64,000 nt of DNA from Streptomyces sp. NBC_00691 (GTDB taxonomy: Bacteria > Actinomycetota > Actinomycetes > Streptomycetales > Streptomycetaceae): NCBI RefSeq assembly GCF_036226665.1, contig NZ_CP109007.1, positions 496,001-560,000 of the forward strand. The letters are read 5' to 3'. A program made the translations under genes and the position numbers. The notes under the pieces were generated by a model. The model did not search any database. It was given only the letters and a program-made list of their open reading frames with translations, and was not told where the DNA came from. How positions within the stretch are numbered: the first letter of the stretch is position 1; each line of letters starts with the position of its first letter. Below, piece after piece: positions 17,029 to 25,207 of the stretch.

Positions 17029-18248
17029 CGTCCACCGGCGCCGGGACGACAGGCCCCGGGAGCGCACCGCACGCGGCGCCGTCAGCTGAGACGACAGTGT
17101 GTCCGTCCTGCTCCACCGCCCTCCGGGGCACCACCTCACCGAACGGAGAGAGAAAGTTGACGACGTCCCCCGCCGACGAGCCTTCCGGCGCCGCGATGAC
17201 CGATGAGGAGTACGGCGCGCTGCGCGCCTCGGCCGCGCTCTGGGCCGGGGCCTCCGTGCTGATCACCGATCAGCACGGGAAGGTCCTCGTCCAGCGTGTC
17301 GGATACCGGCCCTTTCGTCTTCTGCCCGGCGGCGCCGTCGACGCGGGGGAATCCCCCGCCCACGCCGCCGCCCGCGAGCTGCAGGAGGAACTCGGCGTCA
17401 CGGCGACCCCCACGCGCGGGCTCGCCGTCGACTGGGTCTCCACCACCGGCATGAGGGTGCCCGCCGTCATGAAGTTCCCGGGCGAGATCCTGCACGTCTA
17501 CGACGGTGGCGTCTGGGACGACGAGCAGATCGCCGCGATCACACCGGCCGAGGGAGAGATCGAAGCGGTCGAGTTCGTCGAGCCCGCGGACCTGCCCGGG
17601 CTGCTCTCCCCGGGCGACGCGCGCCGCGCCCTGTCCGCGCTGCGCGCCCGTGTCGACTGCGCCGGACCCGTGCTTCTGGAGGACGGAGTGCCCCTCGCAC
17701 CCGGCGTCCTGGACCGGGCCGGCATCCTGCGCACCGCCCGCACCCGGCACCACGAGCCGTTTCACCCCGAACCGGCCCCGGAGTCCCTCCCGGTCCGCCA
17801 GTCGTGGGGCTGGCTCTTCGCCCCCGACGGGCGGGTGCTCGTCCTCCTCGAACCCGGCACCGGTGCGGCCTGCCTGCCGGGCGGCGCGCCCGAGCCGTCG
17901 GACCGCGGTGACGCCGCGACCACCCTGGCCCGGGAGGCCCGCGAGGAGGCCGCCGCCACCCTGGCGGACACCCTGTACCTCGGCCATCTGACCGACCCCG
18001 CCGAACCGTGCGTCCGCGTCCGCTACGCCGCGGCGCTCACCCGCCTCGGCCCCGTCCCGAGCGACCCCGCCACCGGCCGCACGTACATCCGCGTCCTGGC
18101 CACCCCCGAACAGGTCCTTCAGCTCTTCGACTGGGGCCCGGAAGCCGCCGCGCAGCTCACCGCCGTCCACACGGCCCGCACCCGCCTCGGCCTCCCCCGG
18201 GCCGCACAGCAAGCCGTCACCGAACTGGCCGGTCCCACGAGTTGGTAG
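17025..18248 (+). CDS. Double Nudix-domain protein
   Basis: Up to 407 residues. The first Nudix domain has a full box GGAVDAGESPAHAAAREL then QEELG (about residues 102-124). The second, from about residue 262, keeps REAREEA but has lost the box glycine and a glutamate, so it is probably structural. Two starts compete: ATG 17025 (ATGA overlap with the methyltransferase) and TTG 17157, which follows GGAGAG at ideal spacing. The 44 extra residues contain CPSC and could be an unstructured tail. A nucleotide- or sugar-phosphate-like compound is the probable substrate class. Confidence 0.82.
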   Translation: MTSTGAGTTGPGSAPHAAPSAETTVCPSCSTALRGTTSPNGERKLTTSPADEPSGAAMTDEEYGALRASAALWAGASVLITDQHGKVLVQRVGYRPFRLLPGGAVDAGESPAHAAARELQEELGVTATPTRGLAVDWVSTTGMRVPAVMKFPGEILHVYDGGVWDDEQIAAITPAEGEIEAVEFVEPADLPGLLSPGDARRALSALRARVDCAGPVLLEDGVPLAPGVLDRAGILRTARTRHHEPFHPEPAPESLPVRQSWGWLFAPDGRVLVLLEPGTGAACLPGGAPEPSDRGDAATTLAREAREEAAATLADTLYLGHLTDPAEPCVRVRYAAALTRLGPVPSDPATGRTYIRVLATPEQVLQLFDWGPEAAAQLTAVHTARTRLGLPRAAQQAVTELAGPTSW

Positions 18249-18253
18249 GGGCC

Positions 18254-18276
18254 GGGGCCGACGGGACGTCGGCCCC
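18254..18276. terminator. Bidirectional hairpin between convergent operons
   Basis: Perfect ten-base-pair stem (GGGGCCGACG with CGTCGGCCCC) and three-base loop, six bases past the stop of the double Nudix gene, and able to serve the ATP-grasp gene arriving on the other strand. Confidence 0.7.
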
Positions 18277-18376
18277 GCGGGGCCTCCACGACGACGTTCG
18301 CAGCGGGCGATGAACGAGAGGACGTCCAAGACGGCGGGCCACAGCATGGAACTCGTCGCGTGAGTGGAAACGACCC

Positions 18377-19324
18377 CTAAGCCGCCTCGGACAGCAGGAA
18401 ATCAGCGAACAGCTCGATCAGTGGCTGGCCGGTCAGTGGTTCCAGGAACAGGAACTGGCCCTGTGGGTTCACTTCGAGCCATACCGGCTCGTCGTCCGGT
18501 GTGAGTTTCAGGTCCACCACGCCCATGCGGAGCCCCAGGCGGCGTAGTACTTCGTCGACCTGTCTGCTCACGTACTCGGGAACGGGCCAAGCCGTGATGG
18601 GCACATTGAGGTCGGGGCGCCAGTCGAGCGCTTCCGTCGCGATGAGCGCGCCGTACATGCGGTCACCGAAACAGTTGAGCCTGACGTGTCGGTTGCCCTC
18701 GATGTACTCCTGGTAGGTGGCGGGGCAGACCTCGAACGAGCCTTCCGGGATCGACTCCGGTCCGTCCATCCAGCTGGTGTAGAGCGACGGTCCACGGGCT
18801 CCGACCACGGGTTTGACAATGGCTCGTCCGACTTCCCGGGTGAAGGCGATGACGTCTTCGCGTGACTGCGAGACCAGGGTCCGCGGCACCCGGAATCCCG
18901 CCTCCCTCGCCACCGCCAGTTGATACACCTTGTCCGAGGACCGGTCGGTTGCCTCAGGGGATGAGATCCAGTCCCCGTGGAAGGTGGCGGCGAGGACGCC
19001 GGCGAGCGCGCCGCGGCAGTCGTTGTTGATCAGACTGCGCTGGTGGGCGCTGCTCACCGTCTCGCTGATCTCCTGATCGGCCCTGGCTCGCCGCCACCAC
19101 AGTCGGCTCGCCTCCTCCGGATCCACGGTCGCGCCTTCGGACGTCACCAGGCGTGCCCTTCCCGGGGCGTGGCTCTTTCCGGATCCGTGCGAATTCCACG
19201 AGACCGCCGTCCGTCCACCGATGGTGTCGCACTCCACGATGTGAAAGTCATGACCTCGACCGCGCACCGCGTGCTGCACCGCGAGCGCATGAAAGTCCTC
19301 ACGGTAGGAGACGGCCAGGATCAT
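18377..19324 (-). CDS. ATP-grasp peptide ligase (graspetide maturase-like)
   Basis: 315-residue ATP-grasp enzyme of the MvdC/MvdD/TgmB group. The N-terminal Rossmann-like part has RLWWRRARADQE, the grasp core has GRAIVKPVVGARGPS, and the metal/substrate end has LEVNPQGQFLFLEPLTG, the signature of enzymes that form ester or amide bonds between side chains of ribosomal peptides. The ATG overlaps the stop of an 84-codon gene (ATGA), which is the natural precursor-peptide candidate. Local GC content is lower than in neighbours, which may indicate transfer. Glutathione-synthase or RimK-like glutamate ligation is a less likely alternative. Confidence 0.85.
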   Translation of the reverse strand: MILAVSYREDFHALAVQHAVRGRGHDFHIVECDTIGGRTAVSWNSHGSGKSHAPGRARLVTSEGATVDPEEASRLWWRRARADQEISETVSSAHQRSLINNDCRGALAGVLAATFHGDWISSPEATDRSSDKVYQLAVAREAGFRVPRTLVSQSREDVIAFTREVGRAIVKPVVGARGPSLYTSWMDGPESIPEGSFEVCPATYQEYIEGNRHVRLNCFGDRMYGALIATEALDWRPDLNVPITAWPVPEYVSRQVDEVLRRLGLRMGVVDLKLTPDDEPVWLEVNPQGQFLFLEPLTGQPLIELFADFLLSEAA

Positions 19325-19575
19325 GCCAAGTCACACATGTCGCTGCGAGAGGTGAGGTCGACTTCGCAGCCGGACTCGCAGACGTGCCCGGCGAGAGTGT
19401 CGGCGACCATCTCGAGGCCCGTGGTCAGGCGCACCGCCTCTTCCCACGCCCGGAGTTCCTCGGGACTCTTCAGCCGAACGTAACCGGTCGGCTGGGTCTT
19501 GAAGACCACTGGGGGTGGAGTGTTGACGAATTCCGCGCTCTCATCGATTCGATCGCCCAGCCTGAATTCAGACAT
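19321..19575 (-). CDS. Candidate precursor peptide of a graspetide-type RiPP
   Basis: 84-residue protein, translated from a strong site (GAGGAGGT, six bases before the ATG at 19575) and coupled to the ATP-grasp gene. The N-terminal part (MSEFRLGDRIDES, PPPVVFKTQPTGYVRL) would be leader; the last 20 residues (VCESGCEVDLTSRSDMCDLA) are rich in Asp/Glu and Ser/Thr, the side chains that ATP-grasp maturases join, plus three cysteines. It has no similarity I can name. If it is the precursor, the core has up to five acidic acceptors. A small accessory protein of the ligase is the alternative. Confidence 0.7.
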   Translation of the reverse strand: MSEFRLGDRIDESAEFVNTPPPVVFKTQPTGYVRLKSPEELRAWEEAVRLTTGLEMVADTLAGHVCESGCEVDLTSRSDMCDLA

Positions 19576-19601
19576 CGTCCGACCTCCTCGGCTTGCGGTG
19601 G

Positions 19602-19630
19602 TGGATACAGGTGCCCCTCGTTCCACTCAA
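19602..19630 (-). promoter_or_regulatory. Candidate promoter of precursor/ATP-grasp operon
   Basis: On the minus strand TTGAGT (19625-19630) and TATCCA (19602-19607) are separated by 17 bases and lie about 27 bases before the ribosome-binding region of the 84-codon gene. The match to the housekeeping consensus is moderate. Confidence 0.4.
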
Positions 19631-19796
19631 CCACCAATAGGCCGTGGGTGCAGCCGGGCCGCAGCGAGGCGACGTGACGAGGGAGCCGCTGTCGTGGCGG
19701 AACGTCACACAGGTCACCCAGAGCTACTTTTCCCCCTGTCGTTTGGCTCTCGACGTCACACCGATCCGGGCTTCACTCCCCTGCCGGCGTCGCGGC

Positions 19797-20630
19797 TCAG
19801 GACACCCACGCAGAGGTGGCCGTCTGGACCAGCGAGCCGTCCAGGTCCGCCAGCTTCGCGCCGACGAAGGCACGGGCCGTGTCCGACGTCTGGATCCGGA
19901 AGGCAGGTCGATCGGTGGTGAGGGCCTCGGTGATCGCCTCCCCCACCGCCTCCGAGGTCTGCGCGGCCGCGAAGGCGCCCCGGGTGCGGCCGAGGTAGTT
20001 CGCCAGCGCCGGACCGTAGACACCGGCCTCGGCCGCCGCGCTCTCCCCGATGCCCACGTTCGCGACGAACTCGCTGGCCACCGCGCCGGGCTCGATCACC
20101 GCGACCGTGACGCCGACGGTGGCGGCGACCGGCGCCAGACTTTCCATGAATCCCTCGGCCGCGAACTTGGCGGCGCAGTAGGCCTCGTTGAACGGCTGGC
20201 CGACCACGCCGCCGACGCTGGTGACGGTGAGCAGCCGTCCACCGGTGGTGCGCAGGTGCGGCATGACGGCCTTGGTGACGGTGACCACGCCGAAGAAGTT
20301 GACCTCCATCACCTTGCGCACCTCGTCCACCGACTCGTTCTCGATGGTGCCGACGTGACCCGCGCCCGCGTTGTTGACCACTGCGTCCAGCCGGCCGTGG
20401 TCGGCGATCACACCGGCGACGCACTCCTCGACCGAGGTGGCGACGGTGACGTCCAGGGGGCGGATGTCGAGTACGACCCCGGCCGCCTCGGCCGCCTTGC
20501 GCAACGCGCCGGCCCGGGCCGGATCGCGCAGCGTGGCGACCGTGGTGAAGCCCGCGCGGGCGGCGGAGACGGCGGCGGCGAGGCCGATGCCGGAGGAGGT
20601 ACCGGTGATCAGGACGACCTTGTCGGACAT
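19797..20630 (-). CDS. Short-chain dehydrogenase/reductase, MarR-linked
   Basis: SDR of 277 residues with cofactor motif TGTSSGIG, NNAG, catalytic serine in VTSVGG and the YCAAK motif. The glycine motif and following LRDPAR suggest NADP(H). ATG at 20630 follows AGAGAGG. It is divergent from a MarR-family gene, a typical arrangement in which MarR represses the oxidoreductase until a ligand appears, and a palindrome lies between them. Substrate unknown. Confidence 0.9.
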   Translation of the reverse strand: MSDKVVLITGTSSGIGLAAAVSAARAGFTTVATLRDPARAGALRKAAEAAGVVLDIRPLDVTVATSVEECVAGVIADHGRLDAVVNNAGAGHVGTIENESVDEVRKVMEVNFFGVVTVTKAVMPHLRTTGGRLLTVTSVGGVVGQPFNEAYCAAKFAAEGFMESLAPVAATVGVTVAVIEPGAVASEFVANVGIGESAAAEAGVYGPALANYLGRTRGAFAAAQTSEAVGEAITEALTTDRPAFRIQTSDTARAFVGAKLADLDGSLVQTATSAWVS

Positions 20631-20725
20631 GGCGAACCCTCTCTGAGGTGATGCGGACGGCGCGATGTGACGTGCTCGGGTGGCGTCCACCGTGGCGCGC
20701 ACGAGGACGTTCACGAGGCAATTAC

Positions 20726-20738
20726 TTATGAGTCATAA
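20726..20738. promoter_or_regulatory. Palindrome in SDR/marR intergenic region
   Basis: TTATGAGTCATAA is a perfect 13-base palindrome (central G) in the most AT-rich stretch between the SDR and the MarR-type gene, with the related half-site TTCATAA at 20748-20754. It fits a MarR operator overlapping both promoters. Confidence 0.6.
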
Positions 20739-20770
20739 CCATCATGCTTCATAACTATGTGCTCGAATAT

Positions 20771-20798
20771 TTGTCACTGTCAAGCACCTGGCTACAGT
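20771..20798 (+). promoter_or_regulatory. Promoter of marR-type gene, leaderless
   Basis: TTGTCA (20771-20776) and TACAGT (20793-20798) are separated by 16 bases. The -10 ends seven bases before ATG 20806, and no ribosome site precedes that ATG, so the message probably starts at or next to the ATG. Confidence 0.5.
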
Positions 20799-20805
20799 GG
20801 ACGGC

Positions 20806-21249
20806 ATGACCTCTCCCGCAGACCGGCTCGACGCGCGGGTGGTCGGCCTGTTCGCCGTCGTCAACCGCAGGTACGCGCGCGAGGCCGAGGCCGCCGCCAC
20901 CGCGCACGACCTGACCCCGCTCCAGGCCAAGGCGCTGCTGTACAGCGCCGAACCGGTGCCGATGCGCGCGCTCGCCGAGCGGCTGCACGCCGAGCCGTCC
21001 AACCTCACGACACTGGTCGACCGACTGGAGGAACGTGGCCTGGTCGAGCGCCGGTCGGGCGCCACGGACCGCCGGGTCAAGCTCGTCGCCGCCACCGAGG
21101 CGGGCCGTCACACGATCGCCGAGCTGCGTACGGCCATGCCGTTCGCCGCCGACCCGCTCGGCGCTCTGGACCCCGAGCAGCGTGAGACGCTCGGCCGGCT
21201 GCTGGCGCTGCTCGCCGGCGAGCCGTGGCCGACCGACGCCACCCCGTAG
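20806..21249 (+). CDS. MarR-family transcriptional regulator
   Basis: Winged-helix regulator of 147 residues. The recognition region LAERLHAEPSNLTTLVDRLE and wing VERRSGATDRRVKLV are typical MarR. It should bind the palindrome at 20726-20738 as a dimer and repress the divergent SDR and itself, released by a small ligand. ATG 20806 is chosen because the promoter points to it; a GTG at 20797 lies within the -10 box. Confidence 0.9.
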   Translation: MTSPADRLDARVVGLFAVVNRRYAREAEAAATAHDLTPLQAKALLYSAEPVPMRALAERLHAEPSNLTTLVDRLEERGLVERRSGATDRRVKLVAATEAGRHTIAELRTAMPFAADPLGALDPEQRETLGRLLALLAGEPWPTDATP

Positions 21250-21335
21250 GCTCCCCACCCGTGCGGCCCGGCAGGAAATGCCGCCGCCACCCGCCTGGCA
21301 GACACATGGCCTAGGCCGCGGCACGGTCGGGAAAG

Positions 21336-21341
21336 TATGAT
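21336..21341 (+). promoter_or_regulatory. -10 box of DUF4916 gene, leaderless
   Basis: TATGAT ends six bases before ATG 21348, placing transcription start at the ATG. No good -35 hexamer is visible at the expected distance. Confidence 0.5.
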
Positions 21342-21347
21342 CAAGCG

Positions 21348-21887
21348 ATGTCCGACATGACAGAGACCACACCCGGTTGGCTGAGCACGGACGAGCTGAA
21401 CATGGCTCGGGCCCAGATGCCGATCCTGTACGTCGAAGCCGTACCCGTGCGTGTGGACGACAGCGGCGAAGTCACCAGCATCGGTCTGCTCCTCCGGATC
21501 GGCGCGGACGGAAACATCAGCCGCACCCTGGTCTCCGGCCGGGTCATGCACCACGAACGAGTCCGTGACGCACTCCTACGCCACCTGGAGAAAGACCTCG
21601 GCCCCGTGGCCCTGCCACGCGTCCCCCCTTCACTGCAGCCCTTCACCGTCGCCGAGTACTTCCCCACGGCCGGCATCACGCCGTACCACGACCCACGCCA
21701 GCACGCGGTCTCGCTGGCGTACATCGTGCCGGTGAGCGGCGACTGCCGCCCCCGGCAGGACGCCCTGGACCTCGTCTGGTTCAGCCCTCAGGAGGCGGCC
21801 TCCCCCGCCGTACAGGACGAGATGCCCGACGGCCGCGGGACACTGCTGAAGCAGGCCCTCGCGCACGTGGGGCACGCCTCCTACTGA
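21348..21887 (+). CDS. Nudix-like DUF4916 protein
   Basis: 179 residues of the DUF4916 family, a Nudix-fold group. PGWLSTDELNMARAQMPILY at the start, VPVRVDDSGEVTSIGLLLR, a degraded catalytic helix, and DLVWFSPQEAA are visible; the classical Nudix box glutamates are absent, so hydrolase activity is doubtful. It is common and usually single in Streptomyces. TATGAT at 21336-21341 lies six bases before the ATG with no ribosome site, indicating a leaderless message. A strong terminator follows. Confidence 0.85.
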   Translation: MSDMTETTPGWLSTDELNMARAQMPILYVEAVPVRVDDSGEVTSIGLLLRIGADGNISRTLVSGRVMHHERVRDALLRHLEKDLGPVALPRVPPSLQPFTVAEYFPTAGITPYHDPRQHAVSLAYIVPVSGDCRPRQDALDLVWFSPQEAASPAVQDEMPDGRGTLLKQALAHVGHASY

Positions 21888-21915
21888 GCAGGTCGGGCCG
21901 GAGAACCGAACGTCA

Positions 21916-21950
21916 CGCGCCTGCCGCCCGTCTCCCGGGCGGCAGGCGCG
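21916..21950 (+). terminator. Strong terminator after DUF4916 gene
   Basis: Perfect 15-base-pair stem (CGCGCCTGCCGCCCG and its complement) with five-base loop, 28 bases past the stop. Confidence 0.8.
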
Positions 21951-22109
21951 TGTGCGTACGACCTCCCCCCGCGATGCCCACCGGAGCGGCGAACAGGACG
22001 ACCCCGCCGGTGCGTTGCACCCACGTCACCACCCACCTCGAATCTCCGTTCGATTGTCAGTGGTGGGTGAGACGGTAGGTGCATCGAGTCGGAACGAGGG
22101 GGAGCTGTC

Positions 22110-23150
22110 ATGACCCGAAGCCAGAACTACATCAACCACGTCGCCCTGGTGCTGGATGCCAGTTCGTCGATGTCCCACCTGAGCCGCAAGGTCGTCGAGG
22201 TCGCCGACCAGCAGATCGCGTACCTCGCCCGCCGTTCGAAGGACCTGGACCAGGAGACCCGCGTCACGGTGTACGTCTTCGCCGACACGGTGGAGTGCGT
22301 CATCTACGACAAGGACGTGCTGCGGATGCCGTCGCTCAAGCAGCTGTACCGCGTGGGCGGAATGACGGCCCTGCTGGCGGCCGCGCTGAAGTCGCAGCGG
22401 GAGCTCGCGCAGACGGCGCAACTGTACGGCGACCACAGCTTCCTGACGTTCGTGCTCACCGACGGCCAGGAGAACGCCAGCCACCGCTGCCCGGATGCCC
22501 CTGCCAAGGATCCGCGTGAACTGGTGGAGTCCGTGGCGGAGATGATCCGGACGCAGGAGGACAACTGGACGCTCGCCGTTCTGGTTCCGGACCAGATGGG
22601 CAGGCACGAGGCCATGCGGGGCGGCTTCCCGAAGGACAACATCGCGATCTGGGACGCGACGAGCACGCAGGGTCTGGAGGAGGCCGGCCAGGTCATCCAG
22701 GAGGCCACCGAGAAGTTCATGGTGGGGCGCAGCAAGGGCATCCGGGGATCGCGGGCCGTGTTCTCCGTGGGGGCGGAGGCCGTGAACAAGGACACGGTCG
22801 AGGCGGCGGGCCTGGCCCCGGTGGATCCCTCGGAGTACGACCTGATCGCGGTGGCCCGTGACGCGGCGATCCGGGACTGGGTCGTCGAGAGCGGGCACAC
22901 GTACCGAACCGGTGGTGCGTTCTACCAGCTGAGCAAGTCGGAGAAGATCCAGGCGCGGAAGCGGATCGCGGTACTGGAGAAGAAGACGGACCGGGTGTAC
23001 GCGGGGCCCGAGGCCCGCTCGCTGCTGGGCCTGCCGGACGTCGAGGTGCGCGTCAAGCCCGACCACAACGACGACTTCACGATCTTCGTGCAGAGCACCA
23101 GCGTGAACCGGAAGCTCGTTCCGAACACCCGCCTGCTGCTGATGCACTGA
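22110..23150 (+). CDS. VWA-domain protein
   Basis: Cytosolic von Willebrand A-domain protein of 346 residues. The MIDAS motif DASSSMS (about residues 16-22), the later conserved LTDGQEN and a hydrophobic beta-alpha pattern are present through about residue 200. The C-terminal 100 residues are basic and helical (KSEKIQARKRIAVLEKKTDR), which suggests binding to a partner or nucleic acid. Metal-dependent protein binding is the family role; the partner is not evident. ATG follows GAGGGGGAGC. It has its own transcription unit. Confidence 0.87.
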   Translation: MTRSQNYINHVALVLDASSSMSHLSRKVVEVADQQIAYLARRSKDLDQETRVTVYVFADTVECVIYDKDVLRMPSLKQLYRVGGMTALLAAALKSQRELAQTAQLYGDHSFLTFVLTDGQENASHRCPDAPAKDPRELVESVAEMIRTQEDNWTLAVLVPDQMGRHEAMRGGFPKDNIAIWDATSTQGLEEAGQVIQEATEKFMVGRSKGIRGSRAVFSVGAEAVNKDTVEAAGLAPVDPSEYDLIAVARDAAIRDWVVESGHTYRTGGAFYQLSKSEKIQARKRIAVLEKKTDRVYAGPEARSLLGLPDVEVRVKPDHNDDFTIFVQSTSVNRKLVPNTRLLLMH

Positions 23151-23290
23151 CGCCACGTCCGGCCCGCCCGGGCCTCGCCGAACGCCCCATCGGCGGCGAG
23201 TCGTTCCTCGCCCACTTCCACACCTCTGACGAAGGCGTGGGACACACTGGGGCCGCTCGCCCGGGGGGGGTGGATCAGGGGGTGTCCGCG

Positions 23291-23944
23291 TCACACCTTG
23301 CGGGCCAGGAGCTCGATCTCCTGGAACTGCCGTCGGTCGGTGGGCAAGGGCTCGATGATCGTGCGTCCCACCTCCGCCAGGCCGTGGTCGCGCAGGAGCG
23401 CGGCGAGGCTGTCGGGGTGCCAGCGGTAGGCGGTCGCCACCACATGGTCGTAGCTCTGCGTCTCCGGATGCGGGCCGTCCGTCGCGGGAAAGTCGATCAA
23501 GAGGTACCCACCGGGTGCCAGGACCCGGGCGATCTCGGCCACGATGTCAGGAACGTCCTGCGGCGGGGTGTGGATGACGGACCATCGCGAGAGCACACCG
23601 CCGAGCGCGCCGTCCTCGATGTCCAGCGCGGCCATCGATCCGATCTCGAACCGCAGCCCGGGATGGGCCGCGTGCGCCAGCTCCACCATCACCGGGGAGG
23701 CGTCGACACCGAACACCTCAAGGCCCAGCCCGCGCAGATGGGCGGTGACGTAGCCCGGCCCGCAGCCGAGGTCCGCGACCTGGGCGTCGCTGCCGCCGTT
23801 CGTCCGCACCAGTTCCGCGAAGGCGCCGAGCACGGCGCGCTCCAGGGGGCGGTCCCGCAGGGAGTCCTGGAACTGCTGCGCGTAGACGGTCGCGATGGCG
23901 TCGTAGGCGTCTCGGGTCGCGTCCAGCGTGTGGGGTTCGGTCAT
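23291..23944 (-). CDS. Class I SAM-dependent methyltransferase
   Basis: 217-residue methyltransferase with ADLGCGPGYVTAHL, FGVDASPVMVELA and LAPGGYLLIDFP, the Methyltransf_11/25 pattern. Substrate unknown; YDHVVATAYRWHPDSL near the end is shared by small-molecule methyltransferases. Monocistronic and convergent with the VWA gene. ATG at 23944 is the first with a complete domain; upstream starts add a low-complexity extension. Confidence 0.87.
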   Translation of the reverse strand: MTEPHTLDATRDAYDAIATVYAQQFQDSLRDRPLERAVLGAFAELVRTNGGSDAQVADLGCGPGYVTAHLRGLGLEVFGVDASPVMVELAHAAHPGLRFEIGSMAALDIEDGALGGVLSRWSVIHTPPQDVPDIVAEIARVLAPGGYLLIDFPATDGPHPETQSYDHVVATAYRWHPDSLAALLRDHGLAEVGRTIIEPLPTDRRQFQEIELLARKV

Positions 23945-24090
23945 CCGGAGACCGTATCGGGAGACCGGGGCGTGTGCGGACCGCGGGCGGCCGAAGTTGC
24001 CCGGCGCCCACCGAACCGTCATGTGCCCCTGTCCGTGGACACCACCCAGCGGTCCGCTCCCTGCCGGTCGCGCACCCGGGGACAGCCGCA

Positions 24091-24136
24091 CGGACGAGGG
24101 GCCGGACCATGCCGAAGCATGCCGGTCCCTCGTCCG
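24091..24136 (-). terminator. Terminator after metallophosphoesterase gene
   Basis: A long hairpin with a perfect ten-base outer stem (CGGACGAGGG with CCCTCGTCCG) and further imperfect inner pairing, 37 bases past the stop on the minus strand. Confidence 0.7.
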
Positions 24137-24172
24137 GCGTCGCCGGTCGCGTCCGACCGACCGGACCGGTCG

Positions 24173-25207
24173 TCAGATGCGGGTCGACAGGGGGACCGTG
24201 ATCTGCTTCAGCCAGCTGCCCGCCGCGAAGTCGCGGGCCTTCACCACCACGCGGTCACGGAACACCTCCACCTGGAGCCCCTGGTTGAACGTACCGGGGA
24301 CCGTGACCTCACCCCCCTTGCCGTCGTCCGTGTAGCCCGTCTGCACCGCGCCCGTGTTGATCACCGAGAATCCGTCCAGGTTGGCCGTGCCGGGGACGAC
24401 CCTCCGCACGTACCAGTCCGACAGCGCGAGGTCCCAGTGCGTGTGCCCGCAGAAGAGGAAGACGTCCTTGTGGCGGCCGAGGATGCCGAGGAGACGGTCC
24501 GCCTGGAGGTAGTCGCGCGAGTAGAGGCGGTTGTGGCTGCCCGAGACCGTGTTGGGGAGCGGATGGTGGGTGACCACCATGACCGGCTTGCGGCGGTGCG
24601 CCCAGTGCGCGAGGCGCTCCTCCAGCCAGGTGAGCTGTGCCTCGCTCAGCCACACCTCGTCCCACAGCTTCGGGTCGTGGTAGTGCATGTACTTCTCCGT
24701 GCCAAGGCTCAGCACCGGAATGCCGCCGAACGAGTGCTCCGCGTACACCTTGTTGCGGCCGGCGAAGTGGTAGAAGCTGCGGAACAGCGAGTCCTCGGTG
24801 GTGCCGTTGGGCCAGGTGTCCTGCGCGAGGGTCGAAGGGTCGCGCCACTTGGGGACGTAGAACTCGTGGTTGCCGATGGCCCAGGCGACCGTACGCGCGT
24901 GGGTGTGGCGCGCGACCTCGATGCCGACCGCCGCGTACTCGGCGTCGTACCCGCGCGGAGTGATGTCGCCGGCCACCGCGAGGCCCGAACTCCCGGGGTT
25001 GGTCCGGTTCATGTCCTCCAGGGCGACTCCGAGGTCCCGGAGGTCGCCCTGGATGTCGCTGATGACGTTGAAGGCGGTGACCGGGCGACCCGGGCCGATG
25101 CGCCCCGGACCGGAATGCTCCGGGCCTGCCGCGCTCGCCGGTATCTGGGAGGCGGCGACGGCGCCCACCGCTCCTGTCGCGACGGTGAGCAGAGACCTGC
25201 GATCCAC
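24173..25207 (-). CDS. Exported calcineurin-like metallophosphoesterase
   Basis: 344 residues. The N-terminus MDRRSLLTVATGAVGAVAAS has twin arginines and a hydrophobic stretch, fitting Tat export. All five metallophosphoesterase blocks are present: SDIQGD, GDITPRG, GNHEF, VTHHPLP and CGHTHWD. It should be a di-metal phosphoesterase outside the cell, perhaps for phosphate scavenging or nucleotide cleavage; no pho box was recognised. ATG 25207 follows GAGAGGAAC-like purines. Monocistronic with a terminator. Confidence 0.9.
   Translation of the reverse strand: MDRRSLLTVATGAVGAVAASQIPASAAGPEHSGPGRIGPGRPVTAFNVISDIQGDLRDLGVALEDMNRTNPGSSGLAVAGDITPRGYDAEYAAVGIEVARHTHARTVAWAIGNHEFYVPKWRDPSTLAQDTWPNGTTEDSLFRSFYHFAGRNKVYAEHSFGGIPVLSLGTEKYMHYHDPKLWDEVWLSEAQLTWLEERLAHWAHRRKPVMVVTHHPLPNTVSGSHNRLYSRDYLQADRLLGILGRHKDVFLFCGHTHWDLALSDWYVRRVVPGTANLDGFSVINTGAVQTGYTDDGKGGEVTVPGTFNQGLQVEVFRDRVVVKARDFAAGSWLKQITVPLSTRI

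Noticed and set aside
18377..19324. ATP-grasp protein as RimK or glutathione synthase
   Set aside because: The EVNPQGQFLFLEPLTG ending and coupling to a small precursor-like gene fit peptide macrocyclase ligases better.
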